Shown here one piece after another: positions 1 to 11,638 of a stretch of DNA of 64,000 nt. The stretch lies in assembly GCA_031310005.1 (NCBI GenBank), contig CM062385.1, forward strand, positions 2,170,001-2,234,000, in the 5' to 3' direction. Origin of the DNA: Dactylellina haptotyla (lineage: Eukaryota > Ascomycota > Orbiliomycetes > Orbiliales > Orbiliaceae). The translations under genes were made by a program, and so were the position numbers. The notes beneath the pieces were generated by a model. The model was not told where the DNA came from. It saw nothing but the letters and a program-made list of their open reading frames with translations, and ran no database searches. Numbering within the stretch: position 1 is the stretch's first letter; every line of letters begins with the position of its first letter.

Positions 1-578
1 GGCCTGAGCTGAGAATAATATGATATTTACAGTGGAAGACCTCGAAGTGTATTTCCAGAACCCAGGTTTTATATAAATGGATCCATGGGACGATTCTGGC
101 TTTAAATTGCCTGAACTTGATTTTGGCGCTAACGTCTAGTCCGACGATTACCCCGTCGTTAGCAGGTCGAATCCGGCGAAGAGAATGACAGGGTCTGTAT
201 GCAGGTCGACAAACAGAGCTGAGGTAGAACAGACCGAGAGCTAGAGGGCGAGACAGCTTCACACCTGCAGCTACCTCGGCCCTCTGATAGGTTAAGATTT
301 CATGTATGCAGGTGTTAAACTGCGCTTTGGACTCAAATGTCAAGAACGGCAAGATAACGTTATTTAGCATGTGAATGATATAAAAAGTAGTCCCATATTC
401 AATTGAGACATAGGATATTCGAATTCGAATATCACGATATCGACACTTTCTTAGTGTAAATTTACCAAAAACAGAAAACCATGCCTATCGCTATATGTAA
501 ACGGCCCAGCTAATAAAATAAAACCATAAAGACCTTCCCCAATACAAGCGTCTATCCCTCCGTGAGAAGTACAATGCA
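1..578. other. Intergenic left edge, no gene seen
   Basis: No convincing reading frame or RNA gene was seen. The stretch lies beyond the 3' end of the minus-strand hydrolase that follows, so its right part should hold that gene's 3' untranslated region. A short palindromic block (gaattcgaatatc) lies near 420-433. Confidence 0.4.
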
Positions 579-2432
579 TCAAAGCTTCGCCTGTGCTCCC
601 ATCTTGTGAAACATGTTCCCATGCTCCACCGCCCCCTTCATCCTTTCCAAGCTCTCTTCGTAAGTATAAGGACTCAAATCTTCCCACTTCCACTCCTCTT
701 CCTTCAAACTCTTCGCCAGAGTCCTCGTTGCCTTCGTAGTTACCGTATTCCCCTCAACCACATCCGTGATAAACTTCGTCCAAGTCGCATAACACTTCGC
801 ACCAACCGGCGACCAGTCCATCAACATGGCAAAACAATGCGGCATGGCCTGATACTCCTCAAACTGCACCGTGACCCCTTTCCCCGCCAAGTGCTTCCCG
901 AAGAACCTACACTCATCCATGAGCAGCTCCTGTCCGCAGAGAATCAAAGTCGGCGGGGCGCCCTCCCAGTCCTTGAACAGCATAGGGTTAACCAGCGGGT
1001 GTAGTCGTAATCTATCCTCCACATAGATAGCCTTCCTCGGCGGCTCTGTCGGCCAGATTGCGCATTTCGGGAAATGCGGGCCTCCAGGAGGGTATATCGA
1101 TGGTGAGGGGATATAATCGAAATCCTTATTCGTGATAACCGACGGGAAACAATGCGTCGTATCCACCCACGGACTGTTCAATCCGATGCCAGCTGGCAGC
1201 GGTAACTCCATACTCTTTCCGTTATGCGTGATACCATCAGGGTACATCCGGCGTAAAGTCAGTAGAAGGGCGATCAATGCCGTCGTAAGATTCCCCCCTG
1301 CAGAATCACCGCAGATGACAATATTCTTCGGTTCAACCGCTTCATGCAGAGCCCCAGGAGGCGGGTAGAGTAGATACAAATACCCTAAAAAGCAATCCAT
1401 CAGCGCAGCGGGGAACGGATTCTGCGGCGCGAGGCGGTATCTGAACGATAACACCCGTCCCTTCGTTTCCTTTGCTAGCCTCGCGGTCGCAGGTCTATGT
1501 GTCGCCGGGTCCATAAGGTACATCGCCCCGCCGTGAATATAGTACACCGTAACCGGCGAGGTGACCTCCTCCATCATCTTCTTGTACTTTTCTTCCTCTG
1601 AAATGTCTAATTGCGGCGCATCCTTTGCCACATCGGCTCGATATCCGGTCCACTCTGCCGACGCCTCGGGGAGTTCAGGCTTCAACCAGTCGAATTTATC
1701 CCCTTCGATTAAAGAATCAATCGCATCGATGACATATTGTCTGGTCTCCGGACCCGTGGGTGCGGGTACCGGTACTTTAGAAATCCACATGCGACCTTTA
1801 ATTCCGGGGTCCTTGAGGGATACATGTTGCGCCTTGGACAGCGGATCCGGGGTGGGCATGGACACGAACGAACGGATCATGGTGATCAGCAACTCGGTTT
1901 TGAGATCCCAATACGGCGCGGTGGTCGAAATCCCCAGCGCATGCCATGCGACCGTTTTGCCCATCAGCGGCAAACGGGGCACGAGCGCCCTGATCATAGC
2001 GGTCGGTGAGGTCTCCATGAAGCAGGCGAATATCGACGGATTATCAACAGATATAGGCCGGTCCGGTTCGTCGAGTTTTGGGTGCTTTTCCCGTTCGCGG
2101 AAAGTGAGAAGCGACGATTTGGATTTTCGCAACCGTTTAGCTAGTGGTTGTCGAGGAGGGTTGATATCACCCTTCTCTTTCTTGTATGGTTCCCCATCTT
2201 TTGTAGTAGCTGCAGCTGCTGCGGAGAGAGTGGAGCTGTGGGACCATTTGGCCTTCCTCTTGAGACTAAATGCCGACAAGCGAGACGAGAGCCGGCTCTT
2301 GTGCTTCCTCGTTCGCTTCTGATCATACGCTTCGCCCTCAGCGACGCCACTGTTGTAGCTTTCTACAGCTGGTTTTGACAGCTCGCTGTGCACGGAGGGC
2401 GCGCATTCCGCGGGCGCCGGCTGAAATGACAT
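579..2432 (-). CDS. HSL-type alpha/beta hydrolase (esterase/lipase)
   Basis: Predicted serine ester hydrolase of the hormone-sensitive-lipase (alpha/beta-hydrolase fold-3) family, 617 residues, with no intron needed. The first ATG in frame is at 2432; the frame is open a little further up but without an ATG. The oxyanion motif HGGA is at about residues 300-303 and the nucleophile motif GDSAGG has Ser at about 377. Asp at about 506 (LLMDE) and His at about 532 (MPHCF) complete a plausible triad. The first 130 residues are rich in Lys/Arg/Ser with an Ala run, look disordered, and carry no signal peptide, so the enzyme is probably intracellular. The length is well above the 300-400 residues of bacterial relatives but usual for fungal members. 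The substrate cannot be told. The family call is firm. Confidence 0.9.
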   Translation of the reverse strand: MSFQPAPAECAPSVHSELSKPAVESYNSGVAEGEAYDQKRTRKHKSRLSSRLSAFSLKRKAKWSHSSTLSAAAAATTKDGEPYKKEKGDINPPRQPLAKRLRKSKSSLLTFREREKHPKLDEPDRPISVDNPSIFACFMETSPTAMIRALVPRLPLMGKTVAWHALGISTTAPYWDLKTELLITMIRSFVSMPTPDPLSKAQHVSLKDPGIKGRMWISKVPVPAPTGPETRQYVIDAIDSLIEGDKFDWLKPELPEASAEWTGYRADVAKDAPQLDISEEEKYKKMMEEVTSPVTVYYIHGGAMYLMDPATHRPATARLAKETKGRVLSFRYRLAPQNPFPAALMDCFLGYLYLLYPPPGALHEAVEPKNIVICGDSAGGNLTTALIALLLTLRRMYPDGITHNGKSMELPLPAGIGLNSPWVDTTHCFPSVITNKDFDYIPSPSIYPPGGPHFPKCAIWPTEPPRKAIYVEDRLRLHPLVNPMLFKDWEGAPPTLILCGQELLMDECRFFGKHLAGKGVTVQFEEYQAMPHCFAMLMDWSPVGAKCYATWTKFITDVVEGNTVTTKATRTLAKSLKEEEWKWEDLSPYTYEESLERMKGAVEHGNMFHKMGAQAKL

Positions 2433-5400
2433 GCCGAGGTACAATTATGTATCTTTTCTCCAGTATCGTTTTTAACTGCCTTCCTGCTTGTCTTTAGTGC
2501 TTTTTCGGGGTGTGGTTCGTTTCCAGTTCGCCTAAATGTGATGTGTGTCTGAGGGACTCGGTTCCAAAAGTTGAAGAAACGCCCTGCAAATGCGCGAGAG
2601 GTTAATTATGATCGTTGCTGGAGAGGGCGATATAAAGGTGGTTTGAAGAATTGATGTAAGTAGATAGATGAATGCAAAAGACGCCTCAATGGAATTATAT
2701 AATCCGGAAATGAATTATATCGCCTTTTTTAGCCTTCCCGGATTCCTGAATTATGAAAAATATATCTCCACCCAAAAGAAAAAAGGCGAACAGACAGGAG
2801 TTGTTTGAGAACCTCAGCACTTGAAACTCTCACCATATTGTGCACAATTAGAGTAACTTCAAGGCACCAGCGTACAGATATATATCGCAGCAAATATTAT
2901 ACTCTTACTAACAATCCGTTATCAAATACACGAAAAAGAAAAGGGAAAAAATACAAATGCAAAAAATTTACTAACCTCCTCTCCTTTAACCCTGCGTGGG
3001 GTCCTCTTTCGTTCCGCGTTGAATTTTTAGGGCGGAATCCCGGTCTCAGTTCGATTTTTATGAACGATTTCGATGCAGGGGGGTCCCAGACCGGTCTAGA
3101 TCGCGGCCTTCGTTGAACACTTTTCTAGATTTGGTGATTTCATCGACGGAAGACCCTTGCCTTGCACCGACTCTGGTGACAACCTTCTTACTCTTTTTTT
3201 TCGATAGGATTGTTCAGGGATCGAAATCGAATGGGGGTAAGGGACGGGATAAATATTAATCTACGAGAGGAGAGATTTCTCCTCTTTTTCTATCCTTTTT
3301 TCCTATATTCCTTCTTTTTGAAAGAGGAGAAAAAGCTATCAACGGAAAAGGATAGCTCTATCCGTGCCGCTGGCACAGCGACGACATGGCGGGATACCGT
3401 TGGCTCGTTCAAACATGCTATGCTCGTTTCCTTTCTTATTCCTATTCTATACGATAGGGTGCGCCGGTGCTAAGCTACGGAATGGGTCCTTAAGAAGCTC
3501 GCAGATATACACATGTCTTCATGCATGTCGCTATATAGGTTCGTAGATAGGTAAGTGAGTCTGTCTAGTCTGTATGCATATATCTGTCTACTCGCGTTGC
3601 ATTAAGAGCGCACTCAACTTTGAAAGATAAGTAGCTAAAATATACTGCATCGTTGCTTTTTATAAATTAATAAAAAAGGTTCATGTGGTTTCCCGCAGGT
3701 GGGCCAGCACCCAGCGAAGGCTATTCACTAGTCTGAGGCTATTCACCGTTCATGTATAATATCGGATTCGTCTAGCTCGAACGCTCGTTTGTTCGGTTTC
3801 GCGGGACGTCTATTGGATGGAATTACATCCTACTGTACCACGGTTTCTTTTCGTCCTGTTCACGAGAGCTCATGTGCCCCATTGAAAAAGAACCCTGAAC
3901 GATTGGTACCGATATTTCCCTTGTATCATCCAACAAAAAAAGCATCTGGATTCCATAAAAAAACAAAGATGATCTTTGGAAATGCAGTTGTGGTATCTTG
4001 TCTTTCTAATCCATGGATCCAGATAAATTTGAAACTATTTGGTTGGGTAGATAAGAAATAAAATCATTTGGATATGCTCCACCACATGCACATTGCCTCA
4101 GAAATAGTTGGTGACGACTGTTACCCAAAATAATAGACCTCGTATCCTTAGTCCTCGGGTGCGCTCTCATCCAGCCAAGCCATGCTCGGTACGACTCGAG
4201 GCAAAGCCAACGGTAGCAAGAGCGAAAGAGAGAGAAAATAAAAAATAGAAAGCAGTGCTGGGCGGACGGTACAACGACTACCAGCAGCAATAGCCAACTA
4301 GACACTCTATCAGCTGATATAGTTCGCATTCGCAACTCAACTCACACAAGGGTTCCTGCACCGCTTGGACATAACACGGAACCAAAAACCAAACTCGCAG
4401 AGGTTCTCAACTAGGGTTTAGATTCCGTACCAGAGATTCCGTACCAGAGATTTCAAACCCAAGATGAGAAATGGGCAGGCATATGGCCTGTTGCAATCTT
4501 GTCTATCCCAAGAATCCTTATAATTCGTTTTGGGATGAAAGAAAGATATCTTTGCAAGCTTTGTACCACCGCCCCAAAATCAGCATATCTCATCACCCCG
4601 CCTCGAAGAAAACGATACACGAACCCCCTCAAACACAACCCGATCGATTTAGATCTGGGGAATCTGAAAGGGGAGATTGAGTTTACTATCTTGGTACTAA
4701 AATACCCGCACCGTCTGAAACTTGACATTTCTGTTGACAGGTTATCAGACGCTTTTCTTGCTCTCCTGCTTTTCTCACCGTCAATAGCAACTAGGTCCTC
4801 CCATGTTACAAGGTGAGTGGTTGTGGCGTAAAAATATGGGACGGACGGCACAACGGCACAAACGGCTACCTCTGTCAATAAATAATGTTGGATATTTTGA
4901 AACCCTAGCCTGCGGACATGGTGGATCCATGGGCCGCTGGCTGGCTGGTTGCTGTGCACGGTGTATGTTTTAGCAATTAATTGTTATCGCAAAAAATATT
5001 TAGGACCGGAGAAACGCGAATTTGTAAATATTTTTGAAGCCAATGCGTTTGGTAAATACATGTGGGTATCCGTTTCCAAGAACACCAGAAAAAAAAGGAT
5101 AAAAGATAACCGTAGAGATAAAAATGGGAATTTGCTTTTGAAGAATAGCCAGATGAACACCGATTTCCCCGTATAGAAAGCATATTCCCAAACTAGTATT
5201 GTTACATGATCCGATTCCTGGCAGCCAATATGTAATGAAAACAAGTAATCTTTTTGCCCAAGGGTATAAAACCGCTTCCAAAAACTCCCGCATAAAATGA
5301 CATCAAATAAATGCAAAAAGGGTATCCTTGTGACAATAAATAGTAACAAGATGGTGAAAACAATCAAACAAAAGTTACGCCCCGCTAGATCCAGAAAATA

Positions 5401-5437
5401 TTCAAAAGTGTAATGTCTGAACGCCGAATTGAAATCT
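2433..5437. other. Long intergenic stretch, no gene supported
   Basis: About 3 kb between two minus-strand genes. Several open frames exist on both strands (the longest is about 168 codons on the minus strand at 4453-4959), but none has domain-like composition, a signal peptide or exon-intron logic. The left part should contain the promoter of the hydrolase, and the right end the 3' untranslated region of the HNH gene. T-rich and A-rich tracts are frequent. A perfect 14-bp tandem duplication lies at 4421-4448. Confidence 0.5.
4421..4448. repeat. 14-bp unit, two tandem copies
   Basis: The unit gattccgtaccaga occurs twice back to back with no mismatch, in otherwise unremarkable intergenic DNA. 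It is probably a slippage duplication. No function is implied. Confidence 0.8.
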
Positions 5438-7630
5438 TCAAGTAGATCTCTTCCTCTTCCTTGATGGGGCAGAATCCTGGATATATGGTTTCGCGGTGAC
5501 TTGCGGCGGTTGTGGTGTGGGTTCTTCAATTGTTGCATGAGCACGCTTGCGGCTTATGCTTTGTGGAGTGGGTTGAGTAGCAGATGGGTTTCCTTTAGGT
5601 GTGATAGCCCTTGGAGGCTCGTATGTCAATGCACGCTTGCATCCTCGGGCGATGTATTGCCTTGTTCTACCCCTCTCTTCAGGCGAAGTCTCAGACTTAT
5701 TCGTGATGCCTGGGGAGAGAAGACCGGTTTCCGGTAAGGTAGTCGCCGCCGCCGCTCTGATAGCCGATGGTCTTGCACGCTGAGATTTGGGTTTGCGGCC
5801 TGTTGCAGGAGAGACAGGCGAAGGATTGTGGATAAATTTGGTACGTTTGTTCGGGCGCGGGTCGGGTTCGATGTCGGTTGGAGGTTCGGTCTCGTCTTCC
5901 TCCTCCAATTCCGAGTGTTTTCGTTTTGTTCCTGCGGCCTCCGCTTGTTCTGGGGAGACGCTACGAAGCCATTCGGCAATCTTGCCGTCACAAAAGTACA
6001 TGTGGTTGTCGGCGGTGATGGGTTGCATGAGTTCTTGCCGACGAGCCTCTTCGTGTACTCTTTCTTCTTCTTCGTCGATAGAGGATACGGATTCCGAGTC
6101 CCAGTCCTCGTGGAGGAAGGAGTCGAAGACGTCGGCTTGTCCGCGGAATTTGTTGGCGAGTTTATGAATGGCCGCTTGCATTGTGATAAGGGCCCGTGAG
6201 GGCGGGGAGGTGGTGGTAATAGTAGCATCCTTTGTCGGTGAGTTTTGAGATCCTTGAGATTCAATAGGTGTGAGGTCAATGATCGTTCCGGTCTCGAGGA
6301 ATTTTTGTCTTTTGCTTTCGTCATGGTGTCTGCGGCTGAAACTTGGCAAGTCATCCGGTTCTTCAAGCCAGTTAAAAATGTACTTGTTGGGTTCCTCGGG
6401 TATGGGTTCCAGATAGCACTGCATACGAGTGAAAGCATCGTCCAAATTGGATCTTAGGATCCAGCCATTCTCGAGGGAGTTGATGCCTCTGTTGCCGCGA
6501 TGTTTTGGAGACGATTTATAGCCGTATCTCTCAAATAGCTGGTCGCAGATATCAGGTCCTAGCATCAAACGCAACATGGACCAGAACCGGTGAGATCGGG
6601 AGATGGAGGCGATGGTGAAGGGAAGGATATGAGCGGCGATCAAGGAATCGCCGATGCGGGTGACGATACATCGGTTTGCTTCTCTTTGGAGTAACATGGA
6701 TCGGAAAGTTTTTGACCTCCTTGGCTTGTCAACGGTTTCGAGGACGATTTGCTTGTCGCGGGCTTCCTTTAAGCGCAGCGAGAATTTACCGACGCCATCT
6801 CTCAAGGACACCAAGGCGTCCTTTAATTTGGCGACCGAGACAGCTCTGGGTGGGGAAGGAGAATGCGATTTTTGTTTTGTCACGTCCGACTTTGTAAGTT
6901 GGTGACCCTCAGATACGGTGGAGTCTTCAACGTTTTCTTTCTTGATTTCTTGTTCGTGACCCTCGTCGTGTTCCTCCTGAGTTGCCTGGATGGCAACACC
7001 TTCGTCTTCATCGTCCGTCTTGATAGTTTGGACCAGCCAGTCGTTGTATAACTGCCGCTGGTCAAACGTTATGTCGAAAACCTCTTTGAGAGCATTTCTT
7101 TGGTTCTCGGTGATTTGCTCGTCGCTGAAGGCAGAATCAAGCGCCTTGTGGAGCTCCTGCTTCTCGGTGTCGGAGACTAAGACGCGGTCCATAGATATTC
7201 CTTCCATGACAACGGGTTCTTCGAAATCTTCGTCCGAAGATGAGGAAGTGTAAGAAGTCGCCCAGCCCTGAGTTCGAGATAGTTCTCCGGAGCTGGGAAG
7301 TGATCTCAGAACGGGAGTTTCACGCGTGATCTCCCACCAGTGTTCAGGCTCCTTCCTTCGGCGTTTGTTGGGTTTCTCGGGAGTGTTATCGTCGTCGTCG
7401 TCAGGGTGACTCCGGCGTCGTGATAATCCCGCCGGCGAGGGAACGGTAGAAGGCAGGGCGGAGTCGGAGTGGCTAGCATGTAAAGGAGAAGGCTGGATGG
7501 ACTGAGAGGAGTTATCCGGCGAAGAAGTAGGTGCGGCGACGGCGGATCTCTTGCGGGAGCGTCGTCTGTTGGCAGCGGGTGAGGAGGAGTAAGACCTCCG
7601 GTGATGGAGTTCAGGCTTTATGAAGGACAT
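5438..7630 (-). CDS. HNH-nuclease-domain protein with long disordered flanks
   Basis: Uninterrupted protein of 730 residues starting at an ATG at 7630. Residues about 305-410 resemble the fungal HNH endonuclease family (HNH_2 type). This segment has Cys at about 321 in a basic RCIVT context, the AAHILPF motif with His at about 334, and a later SLENGWILRSNL block near 385-396. In the family that block is usually followed by a His (as in DLHxxFD), but here the order is NLDDAF, so the last His position appears to be Asp. The N-terminal 100 residues and the last 250 are rich in Ser, Pro, Arg and acidic runs, with basic clusters (KRRRK, KRKRS) that could be nuclear signals. The substrate, and whether it still cuts DNA, are unknown. 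Many Pezizomycotina carry expanded families of such HNH proteins of unknown role. Confidence 0.8.
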   Translation of the reverse strand: MSFIKPELHHRRSYSSSPAANRRRSRKRSAVAAPTSSPDNSSQSIQPSPLHASHSDSALPSTVPSPAGLSRRRSHPDDDDDNTPEKPNKRRRKEPEHWWEITRETPVLRSLPSSGELSRTQGWATSYTSSSSDEDFEEPVVMEGISMDRVLVSDTEKQELHKALDSAFSDEQITENQRNALKEVFDITFDQRQLYNDWLVQTIKTDDEDEGVAIQATQEEHDEGHEQEIKKENVEDSTVSEGHQLTKSDVTKQKSHSPSPPRAVSVAKLKDALVSLRDGVGKFSLRLKEARDKQIVLETVDKPRRSKTFRSMLLQREANRCIVTRIGDSLIAAHILPFTIASISRSHRFWSMLRLMLGPDICDQLFERYGYKSSPKHRGNRGINSLENGWILRSNLDDAFTRMQCYLEPIPEEPNKYIFNWLEEPDDLPSFSRRHHDESKRQKFLETGTIIDLTPIESQGSQNSPTKDATITTTSPPSRALITMQAAIHKLANKFRGQADVFDSFLHEDWDSESVSSIDEEEERVHEEARRQELMQPITADNHMYFCDGKIAEWLRSVSPEQAEAAGTKRKHSELEEEDETEPPTDIEPDPRPNKRTKFIHNPSPVSPATGRKPKSQRARPSAIRAAAATTLPETGLLSPGITNKSETSPEERGRTRQYIARGCKRALTYEPPRAITPKGNPSATQPTPQSISRKRAHATIEEPTPQPPQVTAKPYIQDSAPSRKRKRST

Positions 7631-9581
7631 GATGGCGGCGTCGCCGGGGGGCAGAGGCAGCCCCTAATACTTCCGAATAGGGAAATTAAGCTAGCGGTGG
7701 GCAGCTGTCGGTCGATGAAGCCTTTCGCGTTCGCGAGATGTTCGCGTCTGTGGCTGGTGGTGATGGTCCCGTCGTGGTGTTTGATGTTGATGGTTGAGGT
7801 TTCCGAGAGGTACCGCCGGGCTTGTTGACAAAGTACTCTTGGCACCCAGCCGCCCGCCCAAACGGGCACAAACAAGTACCACAACAAAAAGGAGGGGTGT
7901 ATTTCTCAGTCCGCCGTCATTTCGGTCGGTCAGCTGGAGTCATCCGGTGCCGCTGCGAGTCACTTTGGCCGGCGTGAGGACGAGGCGCCGCATTCTCTAC
8001 CCTCTAGTATCACAGTGTTCACTGTTGAGCGCATTTCCAGTCACCTACAGGCTCAACCACTCCCTCCACAGTTGCGCACCGATGAATTCTACCACATCCT
8101 CCACAGTTGTTCGCATCCCCCACAGTTGCTTATTTTTGATGGTAGGCTTTATTGCACTCTTTATCATCACAATTATTTTCTCTAAGACGAACTTGACCGC
8201 AGGCTCCACAATTATCCACATCAACGGCACACCTCACCACAAACTCCGCAGTTGTTCACTCTGACGACATCTCAATTTGCGCTAGCCTTTCCAGTAGATT
8301 CAAAATCATTATTTTTTGGCTGTTCTATGTACATAATCGTTTCTTGATGTGTTGAACAAATCTGATATTGAAAGACTCAATCCCTGGCTTTCACGAAAGG
8401 GCCTCCAAACCACAAGTTTCGAACACCCCGACAATAAGAACAAAGGAAGAAAATGCGGCCTGATCCTGAAATTTGGTCGAATCTCCGTGGTAGCGAGAGG
8501 TAGGAAAATTCCAAGAGGGTTGAGAAGAACAGGCATGCTCAAGCGCTGTAGGGTCGTGTGCGGCTCCCACCGAACACGACTCAGATCTGCTGTGGTGCGG
8601 TTGTGAGGCAGCCGCTCTGTCAGGCCGCAACACCTCTGCCGCCGCATCGCCTCAACTTTCCAATTTTCCAGGCCGATGTCGCACAACTCGGCTTTAGCGG
8701 CCGCCGCCCTTTGGTGCCGCAGCTGCCCAATACAAAGGTTGGCGCCGCACTTACAAACAACACGTCCCAAAGAAGGCGAGATGTTATTCGCTCCTCGCTT
8801 TGACGACCAGCCTTTGTGGGTTGGAAACCAGAGGATCCAGGTTCAAAAACAACGGCTGTTACTATGCCCTAGGTCTTATAATTTATTTTCGAACTCAGAG
8901 GAGATAGTGTCATATAAATAAGCTTATAAGATGGCATTCAACGTTTGTGGCGTTTCGCGATTTTGTATCAACAGGACCAGTGGGTCAGCATATCTGTTTA
9001 CTGTTTTTTCGTGTAACTCAGCGAGTTCAACCCTGAACATGTGAACATCGCTTGTGAAAGGTTTGAAATTTTGATTCCCTCGAGTGATCCCTCGAGTTAT
9101 AATTGAAGTCGGTCACATTGCGAGAGCTACGGGTATGAAATGTATAAAATTAAACTATCAACTTCAAGAACGTCTCCTGGCTTGTAACCACCTGTCAACG
9201 CACCATTTGAAATCGTGAATTCGAAATAGCATGCAGTTTTACAGACCATTTCGCTGTAGAAATCAATGCAATATAAACAGATCGATAGCTTTAGTCACAT
9301 ACTTTGGCACCTAGGAGACGTGTAATAGCATTACTCGAAAGCTCGGTACACCACCATTGGCTTCGAGAAGCAGGTCCGGTCGTCCACGACGACCAATGGG
9401 ACGAGATATATATTAACCTCAGTTTCCTTCTTGACTTCGATGAAAATCTTCTACGAATTTAGAAGTTAACTTGCGTCGCTAGCTATTGCGCAAAGGTCCC
9501 GCCTGTGTAATTGGTCCATAGTTGATTGATTCTTTCTCCACATACCAACCCCTACCTGTCTCTTCACAAATCCAGCCCACC
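7631..9581. other. Intergenic region between divergent HNH and GH16 genes
   Basis: About 1.95 kb separating two divergently transcribed genes, so it should hold both promoters. No reading frame looks real. Degenerate copies of a CCACAGTTG-like word are scattered at 8064-8260. A TATA-like tract (agatatatatta) lies about 170 bases before the GH16 start codon. Confidence 0.5.
8064..8260. repeat. Cluster of degenerate CCACAGTTG words
   Basis: CTCCACAGTTG (8064-8074), CCACAGTTG (8101-8109), CCCACAGTTG (8119-8128), a decayed CTCCACAATT (about 8204-8213) and CTCCGCAGTTGTTC (about 8245-8258) all lie in the same orientation within 200 bases. They are 430-630 bases upstream of the HNH gene start. They may be protein-binding sites or remnants of a short tandem array. 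Confidence 0.45.
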
Positions 9582-10653
9582 ATGCGGGCCTCCTCCACCA
9601 TATTCACCCTCTCTTCCCTCTTTTCTCTAGCCACAGCAGCCGACTTTAATATCCTAAACGTCGCAGCAAAAACCAATCCCTCTATAGTCCCCCAGAGAGC
9701 AGGGTTCAAACTAACCTGGTCCGACACATTCTCCCAATCTCGCTCCCTATCAGGCGCAAACTGGATATACGACACTGGAACATCATACTCCGCCGGCCCA
9801 CCGAACTGGGGCACCGGCGAAATCCAAACGTACACCGCAAGTTCCCAGAATGTATACATATCCCCCAGCGGATACCTAACCATCGTTCCTATGCGAAATC
9901 CAAGAACGGGCGGGTGGACGTCCGCGCGGGTCGAAACGGTGCAGGACGGGTTTAAATGCCAAGCTGGCGGACAGATGGTCATCGAAGCGCGTATACTCTT
10001 GCCCAGCGGCGGGAACCAAGATGGTGTCTGGGCGGCCTTTTGGGCTATGGGCAGGAAGTTCCGACGGGGTGGGAATCACGGATGGCCGGGGACGGGGGAG
10101 TGGGATATTATGGAGGCTGTTAATGGCGGGGATACAATTGTGGGGACTGTGCATTGCGGTGTATATCCTGGAGGACCCTGTAAGTGTTTTTTATATAACG
10201 GATCGGTATAAAAGGATATGCGGAGATTGAGATTGCTAACTCGGTTATCTGAATAGGCGACGAACCTAACGGCGTCGGCGGAAGAGCAGGCATCGCCCGT
10301 GACGTGTTTAACAACTACGCCCTCCGCGTCGACCGGACGTCTAGCAACTGGCAAGATGAGTATTTGGCCTGGTCGGTAAATGGAGCGGAATATCACCGGG
10401 TGTACGGCGCAGATATTGGAAACGCAGGGGTAAGAAGCACATAAACGGTTCCTGGATTCCTCTAGCGCACGCTAACATCTTAATGTGACTGTAGGTTTGG
10501 TCAGATCTGGTGCACGAGCCCTTCTTTCTCCTGCTGAATGTGGCCATGGGTGGAGGCTTCCCGAACGCATGGGCTGGAATAGAAACCCCGACCTCGAAAA
10601 CTTCCTCTGGATATGGTATGTTGGTGGACTGGGTTGCTGTTTATAACAGGTAG
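9582..10653 (+). CDS. Secreted GH16 endo-beta-glucanase
   Basis: Glycoside hydrolase family 16 enzyme of 309 residues with three exons: 9582-10179, 10257-10429 and 10495-10653. Both introns have GTAAG donors and TAG acceptors, and the reading phase is kept across them. The first 18-20 residues form a signal peptide ending near ATAAD. The family active-site signature ExDxxE is present as EWDIME, with Glu at about 173 and Glu at about 178 as nucleophile and acid/base. The GH16 fold is supported to the C-terminus by VNGAEYHR and the FFLLLNVAMGG segment. No CBM, membrane anchor or GPI signal is visible, so the enzyme is probably free outside the cell. It should act on beta-1,3 or mixed beta-1,3/1,4-glucans; the exact substrate cannot be read. 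Confidence 0.93.
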
Positions 10654-11638
10654 TGGTGTGGCGTATTGCATTCTGGGGGCTTCTTCTCTGTAATATATTA
10701 GGTGCTGTAATATAATATTTTTAGGATAGACTTCTCTTAATAATGACTATATATTTAATTAATCGTCGAAATGACTTTAAAATGGTTGGGGAATTCTGGG
10801 ATCAGCCATGTGATTAGATGTTGATAGACGGTTGTGTAACCCACTGAAATACTATAAGCTAGTTTTTGGCCCACTGAAAACTGTAAGCTGCCGATCAAAT
10901 TAGCCTCACGGTCAAAATATTGTGGAACATAGACATGTTCCTAGTTAATCTTAGTTGATCGACGAGGCCGCGCGAAGTGGTCCGTGTCCAGGAGAGCTTA
11001 AGGTGACGGGTCTGCCTGTACCACCAGGGAAATGTAACGAGTCCAACACAAGCAGCCACAACCATTCATGATATCTTTGACTTAGCATTCATTGTTTTTA
11101 TCTACTGTTGCCCCGTCTACAAGGAAGGTGGCAAATCCTAAATGAGCACTTGAATATAAATACTACTATTTAAACTTCCTTTTCCAAAACTCATCATTTA
11201 CCATCTCTGCATTCTTCTGTCTGGCATCTACTCCTCTTTCATCTAACATCTTTCCAAGATAAGCCTAAAGTTTACCGGTCACCTTGCAAATAGGATTGCT
11301 GAAATTAGTTTACTATTTTTGTGTGGAAATAGGATGAATGAGTGGTAGACGCATCCAAATTCAACTCGAGTAACTCCGCGTCTCTTTCGCGTCCAAGCTG
11401 GACGCATCTAACCCATAACGCTCCTTCAATTTCAACCATCATCTCGGCAAAAATCTTATCTTCCAGTCTAGTAAGGGACTGCGCATCTTCCAATCATTCA
11501 TTCACTGCATATTTACCCTCACCACATCTCAAATCTATCAGAGAATCTAAGTTCTCATCAAAAAGGAGCTTTGGCAGCCTCCGATTTACCAATTTCTGAT
11601 ACTCTTAACCTGCTTGATATATCACAAAGTCCGTCATC
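10654..11638. other. Intergenic, promoter side of the membrane-protein gene
   Basis: About 1 kb. No coding exon was recognised. Minus- and plus-strand frames at 11305-11599 are open but featureless and sit just upstream of the next start codon. A pyrimidine-rich tract near 11180-11260 resembles a fungal promoter or leader. Confidence 0.4.

Noticed and set aside
1561-2322. 253-codon plus-strand frame opposite the HSL hydrolase
   Set aside because: Antisense shadow of a gene with clear catalytic motifs.
4453-4959. 168-codon minus-strand open frame
   Set aside because: No domain-like pattern, signal or splice partner, and frames on the opposite strand are equally open. It looks like chance.
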